A DNA stretch of 64,000 bases from Dyadobacter sp. 676 (lineage in GTDB: Bacteria; Bacteroidota; Bacteroidia; Cytophagales; Spirosomataceae), in the NCBI RefSeq assembly GCF_040448675.1, contig NZ_CP159289.1, positions 5,997,001 through 6,061,000 on the forward strand. Reading direction: 5' to 3'. The notes under the pieces were generated by a model that saw only the letters and a program-made list of their open reading frames with translations, was not told where the DNA came from and searched no databases. This document shows, in pieces, positions 17,914 to 28,388 of this stretch (position 1 is its first letter; each line of letters opens with the position of its first letter). Made by a program: the position numbers and the translations under genes.

Positions 17914-19566
17914 TTAGTGTGTTACCCTGAACCAGTCGTAATCCGCGTATCCCGAATCGTTTGTTTGCGTTTCGCGCGTGCAGAATAGCCCGACTTTCGC
18001 GCCGATCCATTTCCCCGCCTCCGCCTGAAACGTTTCGCCGACCGTTTTAAACCGGCTGCCATCCCCGCTGAACCCGAATTCGCATTTGCCACCTCTACTT
18101 ACTTTTACACGCAGGTACAGGTCGCTCTCCGGTTCAAATTCTCCCAATATCCGCTCCGCTTCCGGTTTTCCGTCGGCGGCTTTAAGGCAGGTCGCGTAAA
18201 CCAGCTCGGTTTTATTTTTGCCGCTTCGCAGGTAAATGCCGGCGTAGCTCAGCCCCATGATCACCAGTCCGGTCTTTTCGTTCGTCAGATTGGCATTCGG
18301 GGTGAATTTTAATCGGGTTGTGACCGTAAACTCTTCCGCCGGGAATTTTTGAAGAAGCAAGTTGGGGACATCCCACAGGTTCTTTGCATCCTCCGGGATT
18401 TTGTAAGAATACAATCTCAGGAAACCCGCCGCCGGCATGGCCCATATGCCTTTCGGGTTGGCTTGCCACTGCCATTGTTTTCCCAATGCACCCGTGTCGA
18501 ATTCGTCGGATTCCGGCGGGGTTGCGAGCGGGTACTTTTTGCGGGTCAATGGTTTGGAATAGGTCAAAACCGGATCGCCGATACCATCGCCGTCGGGGTC
18601 GGAGCCGATTATCGGCCAATCGTCGACCCATTTCATGGGCTGCAAATGCACCACCCGGCCGTATTCGTTCTTGTCCTGAAAATGCAGGAACCAGTCTTCG
18701 GATTTCCCGTTCACCGGGCTGGTGGTTACCCAGGCTCCCTGGTGCGGGCCGTTGACACCCGATTTTCCTTCGGCCATTACCACTTTTCGCTCATAAGGCC
18801 CATACACGTTTTTCGACCGCAGCGCGATCTGCCAGCCCGTGGCTACACCTCCGGCAGGTGCGAAAATGTAGTAGTAGCCGTTTCGCTTGTAAAATTTAGG
18901 CCCTTCAACGGTCGGGTCGATCTTGTGGCCATCGTACACGAGCACCCCGGCGTCGGTCACTTTCGTGCCTTCCGCATTCATTTTCCTGACGGTAATTACA
19001 CTTTTGATGCCTGCCCGGCTGCCCGCCCAGCCATGGACGAGGTACGCCTGGCCGTCGTCGTCCCACAGTGGGCAGGGGTCGATCAGCCCCTTGCCGGCTT
19101 CTACAAGCACAGGCTCTGTCCACGGGCCAGCCGCATTTTTGGCTTTAACTACATAAATACCAAAGTCCGGATCGGGATAATAGATGTAAAATTCGCCCTT
19201 GTGAAAACGAATAGCGGGCGCCCATACGCCGTTTCCATGTTGCGTTTTTTCAAAATGTTCGACAGGGACCTGGCGGGGCAGGGCATGGCCGATCAGCGTC
19301 CAGTTGACAAGGTCTCTGGAATGCAGCACGGGCAGGCCGGGAACCGCGTCGAAGCTGGAAGCGGTCATATAAAAGTCCTCGCCCACGCGGCAGGCGTCGG
19401 GGTCGGAGTAATCGGCGTGCAGCACCGGGTTTTTGTAGCGCCCGTCCTGCAAATCGGCGACCCACGTTTGCGAGACGGGATATTGGTTTGAAACAGGTTT
19501 GTTTTGTGCAAAAACAGAGGTCGCCAGCAATGTGCCGGCAACCCAAAAGTGACTATTTACCTTCAT
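17914..19566 (-). CDS. GH43 enzyme with C-terminal concanavalin-like domain (locus 1)
   Basis: A 550-residue secreted enzyme: signal peptide (ending VFAQ), a GH43 propeller with Asp in HADYSDPDACRVG, Asp in LIDPCPLWDDDG and Glu in TVEGPKFYKR, then a C-terminal beta-sandwich of the beta-xylosidase C2 type (residues about 350-550, ending YADYDWFRVTH). This two-domain form is typical of GH43 members in pectin-related loci. Its start overlaps the end of the GH28 gene by 14 bases, so both are translated from one message as the last genes of locus 1. Side-chain arabinose, galactose or xylose is a likely target. Confidence 0.9.
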   Translation of the reverse strand: MKVNSHFWVAGTLLATSVFAQNKPVSNQYPVSQTWVADLQDGRYKNPVLHADYSDPDACRVGEDFYMTASSFDAVPGLPVLHSRDLVNWTLIGHALPRQVPVEHFEKTQHGNGVWAPAIRFHKGEFYIYYPDPDFGIYVVKAKNAAGPWTEPVLVEAGKGLIDPCPLWDDDGQAYLVHGWAGSRAGIKSVITVRKMNAEGTKVTDAGVLVYDGHKIDPTVEGPKFYKRNGYYYIFAPAGGVATGWQIALRSKNVYGPYERKVVMAEGKSGVNGPHQGAWVTTSPVNGKSEDWFLHFQDKNEYGRVVHLQPMKWVDDWPIIGSDPDGDGIGDPVLTYSKPLTRKKYPLATPPESDEFDTGALGKQWQWQANPKGIWAMPAAGFLRLYSYKIPEDAKNLWDVPNLLLQKFPAEEFTVTTRLKFTPNANLTNEKTGLVIMGLSYAGIYLRSGKNKTELVYATCLKAADGKPEAERILGEFEPESDLYLRVKVSRGGKCEFGFSGDGSRFKTVGETFQAEAGKWIGAKVGLFCTRETQTNDSGYADYDWFRVTH

Positions 19567-21208
19567 GAATGACGAGGCTTTCCTCCTGTGCTCCCTTTAA
19601 AAATTCCTTTACTTTTTGCGCTTTCGATGCGTCGGTATGCGAGATGCTGATGTTCCGGCTGCGTTCGCCATTGACCGAAATGAGCATTTCGCTCCGGTCG
19701 TTGTATTGCAGGTTGTCGAAACTGATGTTAGTTGCGTTATCGGTGAAAATGACCGGTTTCGAATGCCGGGTGATCAGTTGCACGTTCTTGAAACGGATCT
19801 GGTCGGCGTCGGTGAGTTCCATGCCGGTTTCCGCGGATAGCACCATGTTCTCCATTACTATATTGCGTACCGGCATCTCGGGTAACCCGCGCACGAAAAC
19901 ACCTTTTGTAGCGCCGTTGCACACGATATTTTCGAAATGCATGTCTTTGAAAACCGGCGTCCCTTCGTTAACCACCGGGCGCATATCGCGTTCGCCGTCG
20001 GTTGCGAACTTGACGAAATAGTAGAGATCGAAGAAAATCGCTTCCTGCCGGATGTCCTTCATATTGATATTTCGCGCATAAATTTTTTCCACCACGCCGC
20101 CGCGCCCGCGTACCGACTTGAAACGCAATCCTTTGTCGGTGCCCATGAACGTGCATTGCTCCACGAAAATATTCCGTGCGCCGCCACTCATTTCGCTACC
20201 TACCACAAACCCGCCGTGCCCCTGGTAAACGAGGTTGTTACGGATAATGCCGTTTTCGGTAGGAATGCCGCGTTTCCGGCCTTCCTCGTCCTTGCCCGAT
20301 TTAATGCAAATCGCATCGTCGCCTACGTCGAGCACGCAGCCTTCGATCAGGAAATTCTTGCAGGACTCGATGTCCATCCCATCGCCGTTATGTGCATATT
20401 CCGGATTCTTGACACGGACGTTGCGGATCGTCAGGTCCTGGACCATCAGCGGGTGCAGGCACCATGCGGCCGAATTCTGGAATGTCACGCCTTCAAGCAG
20501 GACTTTCCTGCAATTGTTGAAAACCACCAGATTGGGCCGAAGGAAATCTTTGATGTCGGCAAAGTCGGCAGGTTTTTTGCCGGCGGTAAGCAGCATGCTC
20601 TTGTTTCCGATACTGGCTTTTTTGAACTGCTCGCTCGGGTACCAGGTCTTGCCGTCGTCTTTCAGCACCCCGCCCGAGGCGATTTTCTCTTTCCATTGCG
20701 GCTCGGTGAGCTGCGATTTGTGGACCGCACGCCAGACGTCACCATTACCGTCCACCACGCCGCGGCCGGTAATGGCCACATTTTCAAGGTCTTTGCCGGA
20801 AATGGGCGATTCGTTCCGCGCGGCCGCCTTTCCTTCATAAAAACCCTCGGTAAGCGCGTATTGCGACTTGTCGGCTGTGAAAAGCAGTGTGGAAGCCTCA
20901 GTCAGGTGCAGGTTTACATTGCTTTTCAGCTTAATAGGCCCGGTGAGCCAAAGCCCGGACGGAACCAGCACCACGCCGCCGCCATTCCTGCTGCACGCGT
21001 CAATGGCCTGGTTGATGGCTTTGGTATTGAGCGTATGGCCGTCGGGCACGGCCCCGAACGCGGTAATGCGTACCGTATCTTTTTTGAATATGGGCTGGCG
21101 GACCTTCGGAAGATTCGACCAGCTGTAAGCGGGCGCGTTTTGGGCGGATGCATCGAGGCACCCCAGTGCGGCTAGCGCAAATGCTGCCAGGCGTGTTTTG
21201 TAAGTCAT
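19553..21208 (-). CDS. GH28 polygalacturonase-like enzyme (locus 1)
   Basis: A 551-residue secreted right-handed beta-helix enzyme from ATG 21208 (signal peptide ending CLDASAQ). GH28 motifs are present: the N-x-D region as HNGDGMDIES, GDDAICIKSG, GHGGFVVGSE and RFKSVRGRGG, which supply the catalytic Asp residues and substrate His/Arg/Lys. It cleaves galacturonan or rhamnogalacturonan linkages, either endo or exo. It follows susD across a 39-base gap that holds a stem-loop and overlaps the GH43 gene. The alternative start at 21238 would sit inside that stem-loop. Confidence 0.93.
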   Translation of the reverse strand: MTYKTRLAAFALAALGCLDASAQNAPAYSWSNLPKVRQPIFKKDTVRITAFGAVPDGHTLNTKAINQAIDACSRNGGGVVLVPSGLWLTGPIKLKSNVNLHLTEASTLLFTADKSQYALTEGFYEGKAAARNESPISGKDLENVAITGRGVVDGNGDVWRAVHKSQLTEPQWKEKIASGGVLKDDGKTWYPSEQFKKASIGNKSMLLTAGKKPADFADIKDFLRPNLVVFNNCRKVLLEGVTFQNSAAWCLHPLMVQDLTIRNVRVKNPEYAHNGDGMDIESCKNFLIEGCVLDVGDDAICIKSGKDEEGRKRGIPTENGIIRNNLVYQGHGGFVVGSEMSGGARNIFVEQCTFMGTDKGLRFKSVRGRGGVVEKIYARNINMKDIRQEAIFFDLYYFVKFATDGERDMRPVVNEGTPVFKDMHFENIVCNGATKGVFVRGLPEMPVRNIVMENMVLSAETGMELTDADQIRFKNVQLITRHSKPVIFTDNATNISFDNLQYNDRSEMLISVNGERSRNISISHTDASKAQKVKEFLKGAQEESLVIHEGK

Positions 21209-21216
21209 AGCAAAAG

Positions 21217-21237
21217 TGCCTTCCAGTCGGGAAGGCA
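21217..21237 (-). terminator. stem-loop between susD and GH28
   Basis: TGCCTTCC and GGAAGGCA are perfect 8-base arms around a 5-base loop, followed on the minus strand by CTTTTG. The short T tract suggests partial termination or 3' protection of the susCD message. Confidence 0.6.
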
Positions 21238-21247
21238 TTTAAATGGA

Positions 21248-22894
21248 TTATTGATAACCGGCATTCTGTTTGAACTCATCCTTGTTGACGACGGCGTCCA
21301 GCTGGGTTTGAGGAATCGGCCGGACAGTGTGGTGTTCCTGGATATTCACAGCATTGTCGGGTGCGAATTTCCTGACGCGCTCGATCAGTTTACCGGTCCG
21401 TTTCAGGTCGAACCAGCGCAACTGCTCGCCCGCGAGCTCGCGGGCACGCTCGTCGAGGATAAAGTCCAGCGTAATGTCCGCCGCTTTTACCTGCATTACG
21501 GCGGCTTTTCCGGGTTTTGCGGCGCGGGTACGCACCACATTCACGTATTGGGCCGCGGCCGCAAGGTCGCCCAGCTGCATGGCCGCTTCGGCGGCGATGA
21601 GGTATATTTCGGCCAGGCGTATCACGAACACGTCGCGTGCGCTCTGCGCTTCGTTCAGGCTGGCGCGGGTAGGGTCCATGAATTTGGACAGCGCAGGGTA
21701 GCGCAGGTTGTCCTTCACTGTCCCGTCGGCCTGGTAAATGTCGCTGCGGTCGTAAGTCTGGTATTTCCTGGAAGCTTCGATCGCGTCGGGAATTTCCTTT
21801 TTGGTACAGTAAACAGCCGTATCCCCTTTGGCAATGCCCGCTGGGAGCGTATTCGAATTGGCATACCACGATTCCATGAAACTACCCTCATAACGGGCGT
21901 CGTCAGCCGAGTACAGGTCGAGCAGGAAACGCGTGGGCATGTAGCGGTTGAACGGCCGGCCGTTGGCAATGTCGCGGGTCATGCCGGGGCGGTCGTCGTA
22001 TTTCATCAAAAAGAGCAAATGTGCATTGTTGCTTCCGCGGCTGTGGCCATACGGGTTGAAAGTGGAATTGGCGAGATCGTTCAGCGCGAGGTTCGCGGAG
22101 TAATCCACGGCGTAAACCACCTCTTTGGATTTCAGATTGCTCATTTTCCATAAATCTGCATAATTGGCTTCCAACTGGTAGCCGTAATTTCCGTCCAAAA
22201 CCGCCTTTGCCATTTCCAGGGCCTCTTTGTTCATGCCTCTTGTGAGGTACATTCTTGCCAGAAAAGCCTGCGCGGCGCCTTTGGTAACCCGGCCATATTG
22301 CGGCTGCGCGGCCGGAAGGTTATTGACCGCGATTTTCAGGTCCTCAAAAATCTGGTTGTAGAATGTCTCTACCGGCGTTTTGTTGGCGGTGGTGAGGATT
22401 CCGCTGGTTTCGGTGGTCGTGAAATGTACGCCTCCCCAGGTTTCCACGATGTGCCAGTAATAGAATGCACGTAAGAAACGCAGTTCACCCTCACGGACCG
22501 GACGCAATGCCGCCGAAAGTCCGGCGCCTTCGATACGGTTGATACCGCCATTGCAGAGATTAATCGCCGCATATAATTCCCGCCATTCGTTGGTAAGGGC
22601 CGCATTGCTGCCTTGTAAGTTTAAGTATTGGGTCAAATCGCGGTATACCTCGCCTGCGCCGCTGGTCCAGATGTCGGTGCCGGTTTCGGCGATATTGTAG
22701 CCTTCTTCCTTGCCATACCACCAGCGCTGGTAGGAATAGGCGGCGTTGACGAGCGTTTCAAAGCCTTCGGGCGTCGTAAATACCGTTTCGGCGGTCAGCC
22801 CCGAAGGATTGTATTCTTCCAGAACATTCTCACAGGAAAACAGCCCCAGCAGGGAAACCGCCATTAACCCTGTTTTCAATAGTTGTGATCTCAT
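21248..22894 (-). CDS. SusD-like glycan-binding lipoprotein (locus 1)
   Basis: A 548-residue RagB/SusD family protein. The lipobox is LLGLFSCEN, so Cys is lipidated and the protein faces the outside. Tetratricopeptide-type helices (AAQAFLARMYLTRGMNKEALEMAKAVL) and the C-terminal signature (IRLAEIYLIAAEAAMQLGD ... ILDERARELAGEQLRWFDLKRTGKL) are clear. It binds the glycan and caps the SusC channel encoded just upstream, 21 bases away. Confidence 0.95.
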   Translation of the reverse strand: MRSQLLKTGLMAVSLLGLFSCENVLEEYNPSGLTAETVFTTPEGFETLVNAAYSYQRWWYGKEEGYNIAETGTDIWTSGAGEVYRDLTQYLNLQGSNAALTNEWRELYAAINLCNGGINRIEGAGLSAALRPVREGELRFLRAFYYWHIVETWGGVHFTTTETSGILTTANKTPVETFYNQIFEDLKIAVNNLPAAQPQYGRVTKGAAQAFLARMYLTRGMNKEALEMAKAVLDGNYGYQLEANYADLWKMSNLKSKEVVYAVDYSANLALNDLANSTFNPYGHSRGSNNAHLLFLMKYDDRPGMTRDIANGRPFNRYMPTRFLLDLYSADDARYEGSFMESWYANSNTLPAGIAKGDTAVYCTKKEIPDAIEASRKYQTYDRSDIYQADGTVKDNLRYPALSKFMDPTRASLNEAQSARDVFVIRLAEIYLIAAEAAMQLGDLAAAAQYVNVVRTRAAKPGKAAVMQVKAADITLDFILDERARELAGEQLRWFDLKRTGKLIERVRKFAPDNAVNIQEHHTVRPIPQTQLDAVVNKDEFKQNAGYQ

Positions 22895-22915
22895 TGTCTT
22901 GACTGGTTTTAAGGG

Positions 22916-25900
22916 TTACAGGTTCACGTTCAGGCCAAAAACAAACAATTTCGTCATCGGGAAATTCTCCGATCCGCCGCGCTCGGGGTCATAATCGAGC
23001 CTGGTGAATGTGGCGAGGTTCTTGGCAGTGGCGTAAATGCGCAGGCCGCGGATAATCTTCCAGTTGAACTTGCTTACCGGGAGGTTGTACGCGAGCGTCA
23101 CGTTACGTATGCGGGCGAAAGATGCGTTGCGGTAACCCAGGGTCGAGAGGTATTTCAATCCTGCATTCTTGTTGGGACGCGGGTATTCGTTGGTAGGATT
23201 CTCCGGTGTCCAGTAATCCAGACCGGCGGTGCTGTTTCCTACTCCTTGCTGATCGAAACGAGCATAACGGTCGGAGTTGATCATAGCGCCGATGCGGGCA
23301 TAGATCATCACATTCAGGTCGAAACCCTTGTATTTAATGGTGTTGTCCAGGCCGCCGCTCCATTTCGGGCGAGGTGTTCCGAGGATCACGCGGTCGTTTA
23401 CGGCGTCGATCTTGCCGTCGCCATTCTGGTCTTTTACCTTGATTTCACCCGGCAGCTGCGTGGGCGACATGGCCTTGGCGGCTTCGGCTTCGGAAGTTTG
23501 CCAGATACCGAGCTTCTCGTAGTCGTAGAACACGCTGATCGGGCTACCGATAAACCAGCCGTTGCCAATATCGTTGCCTTCGGTGACGAGTTCGGTGATT
23601 TCTTCCTTGTTTTTTGTGAATGTGAGGCTTGAATTCCAGGTAAAGTCGCGGGTGCGGACATTGGTGCTTCCCAGCACGACCTCGACGCCCCGGTTGCGGG
23701 TTTTACCGATATTTTGCTTTACGGTGGTAACACCTGTGGTTGGCGGCAGGCCCCGGTCGAGCAGCAGGTCTGACGTTCGCGTGTCGTAATAATCGATCGA
23801 ACCGTTGATACGACCGTCGAACAATCCGAAATCGAGGCCCAGGTTTTGCGTGGCCGAAAGCTCCCAGCCCAGGGCGGTATTGCCGACATTGCGCGAGAAA
23901 GTGTAGGCCGGATAGGCCACCTCGTCGAACCCGAAAGCGATGCGGGTGAGGGTAGTCTGTGTCGCATAAGGCCCCGATGGGTCGTTCCCGGCGATACCGT
24001 AGCTCACACGCAGTTTCAGGTCGCTGAGTTTCCTGACGTTCTTCATAAAGCCCTCGTCGATGATCCGCCAGGCGAATGCGGCTGAGGGGAAGAATGTCCA
24101 TTTATTGCCCGGCGCAAGTTTCGACGAACCGTCCTTGCGGGCCGTCAATGTCAGCAAATAGCGGTCTTTGAAACCGTAATTCACCCGGGCTGCGAACGAT
24201 ACCAGGTTGTTTTTGGAATACGCCGAATTGATTTTGATTTCCTCGGTAGCACTGCCCAGCGAATAGAACAACTGTGAGGGAATGAGCTGGTTGACGCCCG
24301 ACGCCGAAGCATTGTCCGAAGTGGTTGCCAACGAACTGCCGATCCCGGTGAATGTAAAGCTGTGTTGTTCAAATGTTTTCTGGTAGGTTAAAACATTCTC
24401 CCAGTTGATGGTGCGGCCGTTCGATACATTATAGGTGGCGAGCGATTTGCCGGTGAGCGAGCGGTCGATGGATTTGGGCGAAGAATAGGCCCCGTTACGG
24501 GAATTCGACAGGTTGGCGCCGATCGTGCTGCGGAATGTCAGCCCTTTCAGCGGTGTGATTTCGATATAGCCGTTGGTAAGCGTGCGGGTGGTGAGGATAT
24601 TGTTGTTGAAAACACCCGGCTGCTCGTCCGAAAGCGGGTTGGCCGTCTGCCCGTCGAGCATAATGAAATTGAAATTGCCTTGTTCGTCGTACAAGGAGCC
24701 CAGCGGACTGATCTTATTGGCCTGGTTCAGCGGGTCGCGGCGGATGCTCTGGTTATAATACGTCAGCTGGCTCTGCAAACCGATCTTCATCCAATCGGTC
24801 AGGGTGTAGTCCACGTTCAGGCGCGCGGTGTAGCGCTTCATTTCGTCGAGCTTTAAAATCCCTTTTTCATTGAAATAATCAACAGAAACGTAGGATTTGA
24901 GTTTTTCGGACCCACCGCGGAAACCCAGCTGGTAGTTTTGCTGGAAACCCGGGTGAATGAGTTCTTTCTGGTAATCGGTCCAGATGCCTTTTTTGCAGCG
25001 CGTCGTATTCGGCCACATTGGTAAAAATCGCGGGGTCGTCGGCCGGGCTGTTCCATACGCCAGCGGCACGCCATGCTTCCCGCTTGAAATCGCGGAACTC
25101 GGTGATGTTCATCGCGCGCGGGTACATGGTCACTTGTGAAAGGCCCGCGTAGGAATTGAAGGAAATGTCCGGACGTCCGCTTTTCCCTTTTTTAGTGGTG
25201 ATCAGAATAACCCCGTTGGCACCGCGAGAGCCGTAGATCGCGATGGAGGATGCATCTTTCAAAACTTCCATGGATTCGATATCATTCGAATTGATATCCG
25301 CCAGGTCGCCGTACTGCACGCCGTCGACAATAATGAGCGGAGAGTTGTTGCCGCCTATCGAACGGTTCCCGCGGATGGTAATGTTTACACCGGCACCGGC
25401 CTGGCCGCTGCTGCGGGTAATGTCGGCTCCGGCGATTTTGCCCTGTACGGCATCGAGCACGTTGTTGGAAGGCACTTCCTTAAGTTGTTCGCTTTTGAGC
25501 TGAACCACCGAGCCGGTCAGGTCGCGTTTGCGGACCGCTCCGTAGCCGATCACAACCACTTCGTCCAATGCACCCACATCGGGTTTCAGCGCGATATTGA
25601 ATATGGTTTGCGCGCCCAGCGCTACGTCCTGGCTTTGATAACCGACAAACGAAAACGTCAGCAACGCGGCCGGGTCGTCGGGTACGAGCAGGCTGAATTT
25701 GCCCTGGCCGTCGGTGGTGGTACCCCGGTTGGTGCCTTTCAGGATCACGCTTACGCCCGGAAGCGCCGCATTCTTCTCGTCGACGACTACCCCGGTGACG
25801 GTCCGGTCGGCGGTTTCGGGTTTTGCCGGAACGCCCGATTGCTCCCGAGTCAGGTTTTCGAGGACGATCTGCCCGCCTACGACGCGGTAAGTCAGGTTGA

Positions 25901-26222
25901 GCGGCGAAAGAATTTCGTCCAGAACCGCGTCCAGGCGCATTTTATTCACCTCCACATTCACGGTCCTGTCCACGTTCACACGCTCGGAGCTGTACACGAT
26001 CCGGGCTTTGGTTTGTTTCTCGATGCTGCTGATAACCTTTTCGAAGCGCTGGTTCTGGAATTTCAACGTCACGAGCCTCGCCATCAGCTCCTGCTGGTTA
26101 CCGGCCAGTACCGTTTGGCAAGCCATCAGGATACCGACTATCGCCCCGAACAGCAATTTACGGGGCATATCGGTACCCCGGCAATTGGAAAGGCTTGAAA
26201 GTAAAGGTTCTGTTTTTTTCAT
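22916..26222 (-). pseudogene. SusC-like TonB-dependent transducer, frameshifted (locus 1)
   Basis: From ATG 26222: inner-membrane or signal segment, STN domain (LVTLKFQNQRFEKVISSIEKQTK), carboxypeptidase-D-like domain (VSVILKGTNRGTTTDGQGKF), TonB-box/plug region (LDEVVVIGYGAVRKRDLTGSV), then the barrel. The frame breaks at a run of six A on the coding strand (24989-24994); with five, EYDALQK continues into GIWTDYQKELIHPGF. Repaired length is about 1101 residues, normal for SusC. The STN domain means it signals to the FecR/sigma pair upstream. As this is the only importer of the locus, a sequencing insertion is quite possible. Confidence 0.88.
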
Positions 26223-26354
26223 ACCTTTAAATGTTTTATTGAATGGACATTTGATAAAATGAAAGCTCCGGCCCGAACCGATTCGCTGTCGGTTCCGCAG
26301 GACTAATCTGACGCTGGCCCATGTTCGCTGCATGGCCAGCGTTTTTCGTTACGG

Positions 26355-27395
26355 CTATGTCTTCATAGGTTGGCAGTTGGGTTTACGCGTTTGAAATGCC
26401 TGTGTCCCGCGGGGCTTGCAACCCGGTCCGGAAATGCGGATGGCCGGGCCCCGGATCTTGTATGACCCGCCCAGGGCGGCGCAAATAATGTCGAGCTGGG
26501 TGAAAAGCGGTTGCCCGCTCAGGTCGGCGGTCAGCGGGCAGTTCAATACAGGCTGGTTCTCCACCTGCACGTCCACGCCCCAGGCGTCGCGCAGGTGTTG
26601 CATCACCTGCGAAAGCGGCGCATTGCGGAACCGGAACGAGATATCCGCATCGAGCAGTCGGGGGTGTTCGGCCAGTCCCGCGGCGAACTTCCCCGCGGTG
26701 CGATCGAATGTGGCGGTGTGGTTGGGAGTGATCAGCATATCCACGGCCTCTTCGCCGCTCCGTTCGCTGTACACCGACACCAGGCCCGTTACCACTTCCA
26801 CCGTCGTTTGCCGGCCTTCCGCCGCCGTACTGACGCGAAAACTCGTTCCCAGAACTTTGGTAGTAACCTCTCCCGAGTGCACGTAGAACGGCTTTTGACG
26901 GTTCCTGCGAATGCTGAAAAAGCCGTTTCCTTTCAGTATGACTTCCCTTTTGCCCTTTTCGAAGCGGGCCGGATAACGCAGCGAGCTGCCGGGACGAAGC
27001 TCTACCACACTGCCGTCTTCGAGCGTAACTGGCAGTACATTACCGCCGTCGTTCCGTTTTTCTTCCCAGGCATATGCCACGAGCGGAACGTGACGGTTTG
27101 TGCGCTTTCCGATGAAGAAAAAGGCCACCAGCACCAACGCGGCCGCTATGGCCGCCCACCGGAGGTAGGCGGATCGAAATGGACTGGTGCGCGTGGGCAG
27201 ATCGGGGAGACAGGCTTTCTCCTGCATTCCGGCCCAAATCCGTTGCCCGACGTTGTCCAGCGAGTCGTCGGAGATTTGATCGGCATTCTCGTTTTCGAGC
27301 AGCGCAAACCAATGCTCGACCAGCTGTTTTTCCTGCTCGGTACATCGGCCTTTCCGATATTTTTCCAATAATGCTGCGAATTGTTCCCGGTTCAT
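26355..27395 (-). CDS. FecR-family anti-sigma factor (locus 1)
   Basis: A 346-residue protein: cytoplasmic N-terminus with the anti-sigma region (FAALLEKYRKGRCTEQEKQLVEHWF), a transmembrane helix (AAIAAALVLVAFFFIG), then FecR domain (LEDGSVVELRPGSSLRYP ... REVILKGNGFFSIRRNRQKPFYVHSG ... VLGTSFRV) and a C-terminal STN-binding part ending ISGPGC. It normally ends about there; here 20 further residues (KPRGTQAFQTRK...) follow, which may be an extension or a late frame change. It holds the sigma factor until the transducer signals. Confidence 0.92.
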   Translation of the reverse strand: MNREQFAALLEKYRKGRCTEQEKQLVEHWFALLENENADQISDDSLDNVGQRIWAGMQEKACLPDLPTRTSPFRSAYLRWAAIAAALVLVAFFFIGKRTNRHVPLVAYAWEEKRNDGGNVLPVTLEDGSVVELRPGSSLRYPARFEKGKREVILKGNGFFSIRRNRQKPFYVHSGEVTTKVLGTSFRVSTAAEGRQTTVEVVTGLVSVYSERSGEEAVDMLITPNHTATFDRTAGKFAAGLAEHPRLLDADISFRFRNAPLSQVMQHLRDAWGVDVQVENQPVLNCPLTADLSGQPLFTQLDIICAALGGSYKIRGPAIRISGPGCKPRGTQAFQTRKPNCQPMKT

Positions 27396-27588
27396 CGGCC
27401 CTGGTGGCGGCTTGCTTTTAATCAGTAGTCAAATGCAGGCGCCGCGATCCGCAAAAATTTTTAAATATTATTGGATAAATTATGTGGAAGTGGTGATTTG
27501 TGTAAGATAATCTTTCTTTTGTTCAACGAAGAGCGTGGCGACCCTGCCTGGACGCCCGCCGTTCGCAGGGAAGGCCTTATCAACCTGG

Positions 27589-27663
27589 TCGTTACATGCC
27601 CAGGGGCATTAGTGGGGGAAGGGCACAAGGTTGCTACCGATATTTCATGCCTAACGGCATTGC
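27589..27663 (-). repeat. dispersed mini-hairpin repeat, copy A
   Basis: Two small hairpins, ATGCC-CAGG-GGCAT (27596-27609) and ATGCC-TAAC-GGCAT (27647-27660), lie 51 bases apart. The whole 75-base block is nearly identical, in inverted orientation, to 57368-57444. It sits between the fecR and sigma genes on a message where the two are usually close together. Confidence 0.8.
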
Positions 27664-27689
27664 CGCTAAACTTCCCTTTCTCCCTTCCC

Positions 27690-28238
27690 CTACAAATAAC
27701 TTTCCAGATAAGAACGCAGCGCCTTCACAACAAGGCTCAGGTGATGTTCCACCGTGCGTTGGGGCATTCGGATTTGGGACGCTATTTCTTTGGTAGTGCG
27801 GTTTTCGAGGCGGTGGAGGCGAAAAATAGTCTGTGACTTTTCAGGAAATTGCCGCAGCCGTGCCTCGATATTGTGCATGAGCTCGCTTGCATTCAGCTGT
27901 TCTTCGGTCGTGCAGATGGAATCCGAATGCTCCGCGAACGCGTGGGCCAGGTATTTTTCATGCACCAGGGCCGATTTGAAATGATTGATGCAAATGTATT
28001 TAACCGACGTCACAAGGTAAGCTTCCAGGTTTTCGATCTGCAACTCGCCGCGACGTTCCCACAAGCGCAGGAATACATCCTGAACGATACTTTCCACGGT
28101 CTCGCGGTCGTCGATTTTGCGAAGTGCGAGCAGGTACATTTTCTTCCAGTAACGCTGGTAAACCTCCCGGAAAGCCATTCCGTCGTCGTCCCGCAGGGCT
28201 TCGAGGAGTTGTACGTCCGATAGGGATTTCATGTTCAT
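27690..28238 (-). CDS. ECF-type RNA polymerase sigma factor (locus 1)
   Basis: A 182-residue sigma-70 family factor from ATG 28238. Region 2 is FREVYQRYWKKMYLLALRKI with VQDVFLRLWERR; region 4 is LRQFPEKSQTIFRLHRLENRTTKEIASQIRMPQRTVEHHLSLVVKALR. It reads promoters of locus 1 when released by FecR. The in-frame extension to a TTG at 28361 lacks family similarity. ATG 28232 is a close alternative. The predicted promoter is about 215 bases upstream, leaving a long leader. Confidence 0.92.
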   Translation of the reverse strand: MNMKSLSDVQLLEALRDDDGMAFREVYQRYWKKMYLLALRKIDDRETVESIVQDVFLRLWERRGELQIENLEAYLVTSVKYICINHFKSALVHEKYLAHAFAEHSDSICTTEEQLNASELMHNIEARLRQFPEKSQTIFRLHRLENRTTKEIASQIRMPQRTVEHHLSLVVKALRSYLESYL

Positions 28239-28388
28239 GGGCGGCTCGCCGGTCGGTTTGGCGGATGTCAGGATGATCGATCGAATTGGATTTTTCCAGG
28301 ATGCGCGTATTTGCGGGTCCCTGTCCGGACTTAATTTGAATTCATTTTTGATCGCGACCAATGCAAAAGCCCGATTTTTTTACGCAGA

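Noticed and set aside
18349..19491. Long plus-strand frame opposite the GH43 gene of locus 1
   Set aside because: It lies wholly inside a clear GH43 gene and reads as its shadow, rich in Val, Gly and Arg without domains.
19937..21175. Long plus-strand frame opposite GH28
   Set aside because: Shadow of the GH28 gene, which has all catalytic motifs on the other strand.
24989..24994. Programmed slippage on A6 in the susC gene
   Set aside because: No downstream structure or Shine-Dalgarno-like stimulator is seen, and similar breaks occur at C6 and G6 elsewhere, so a run-length error or mutation is simpler.
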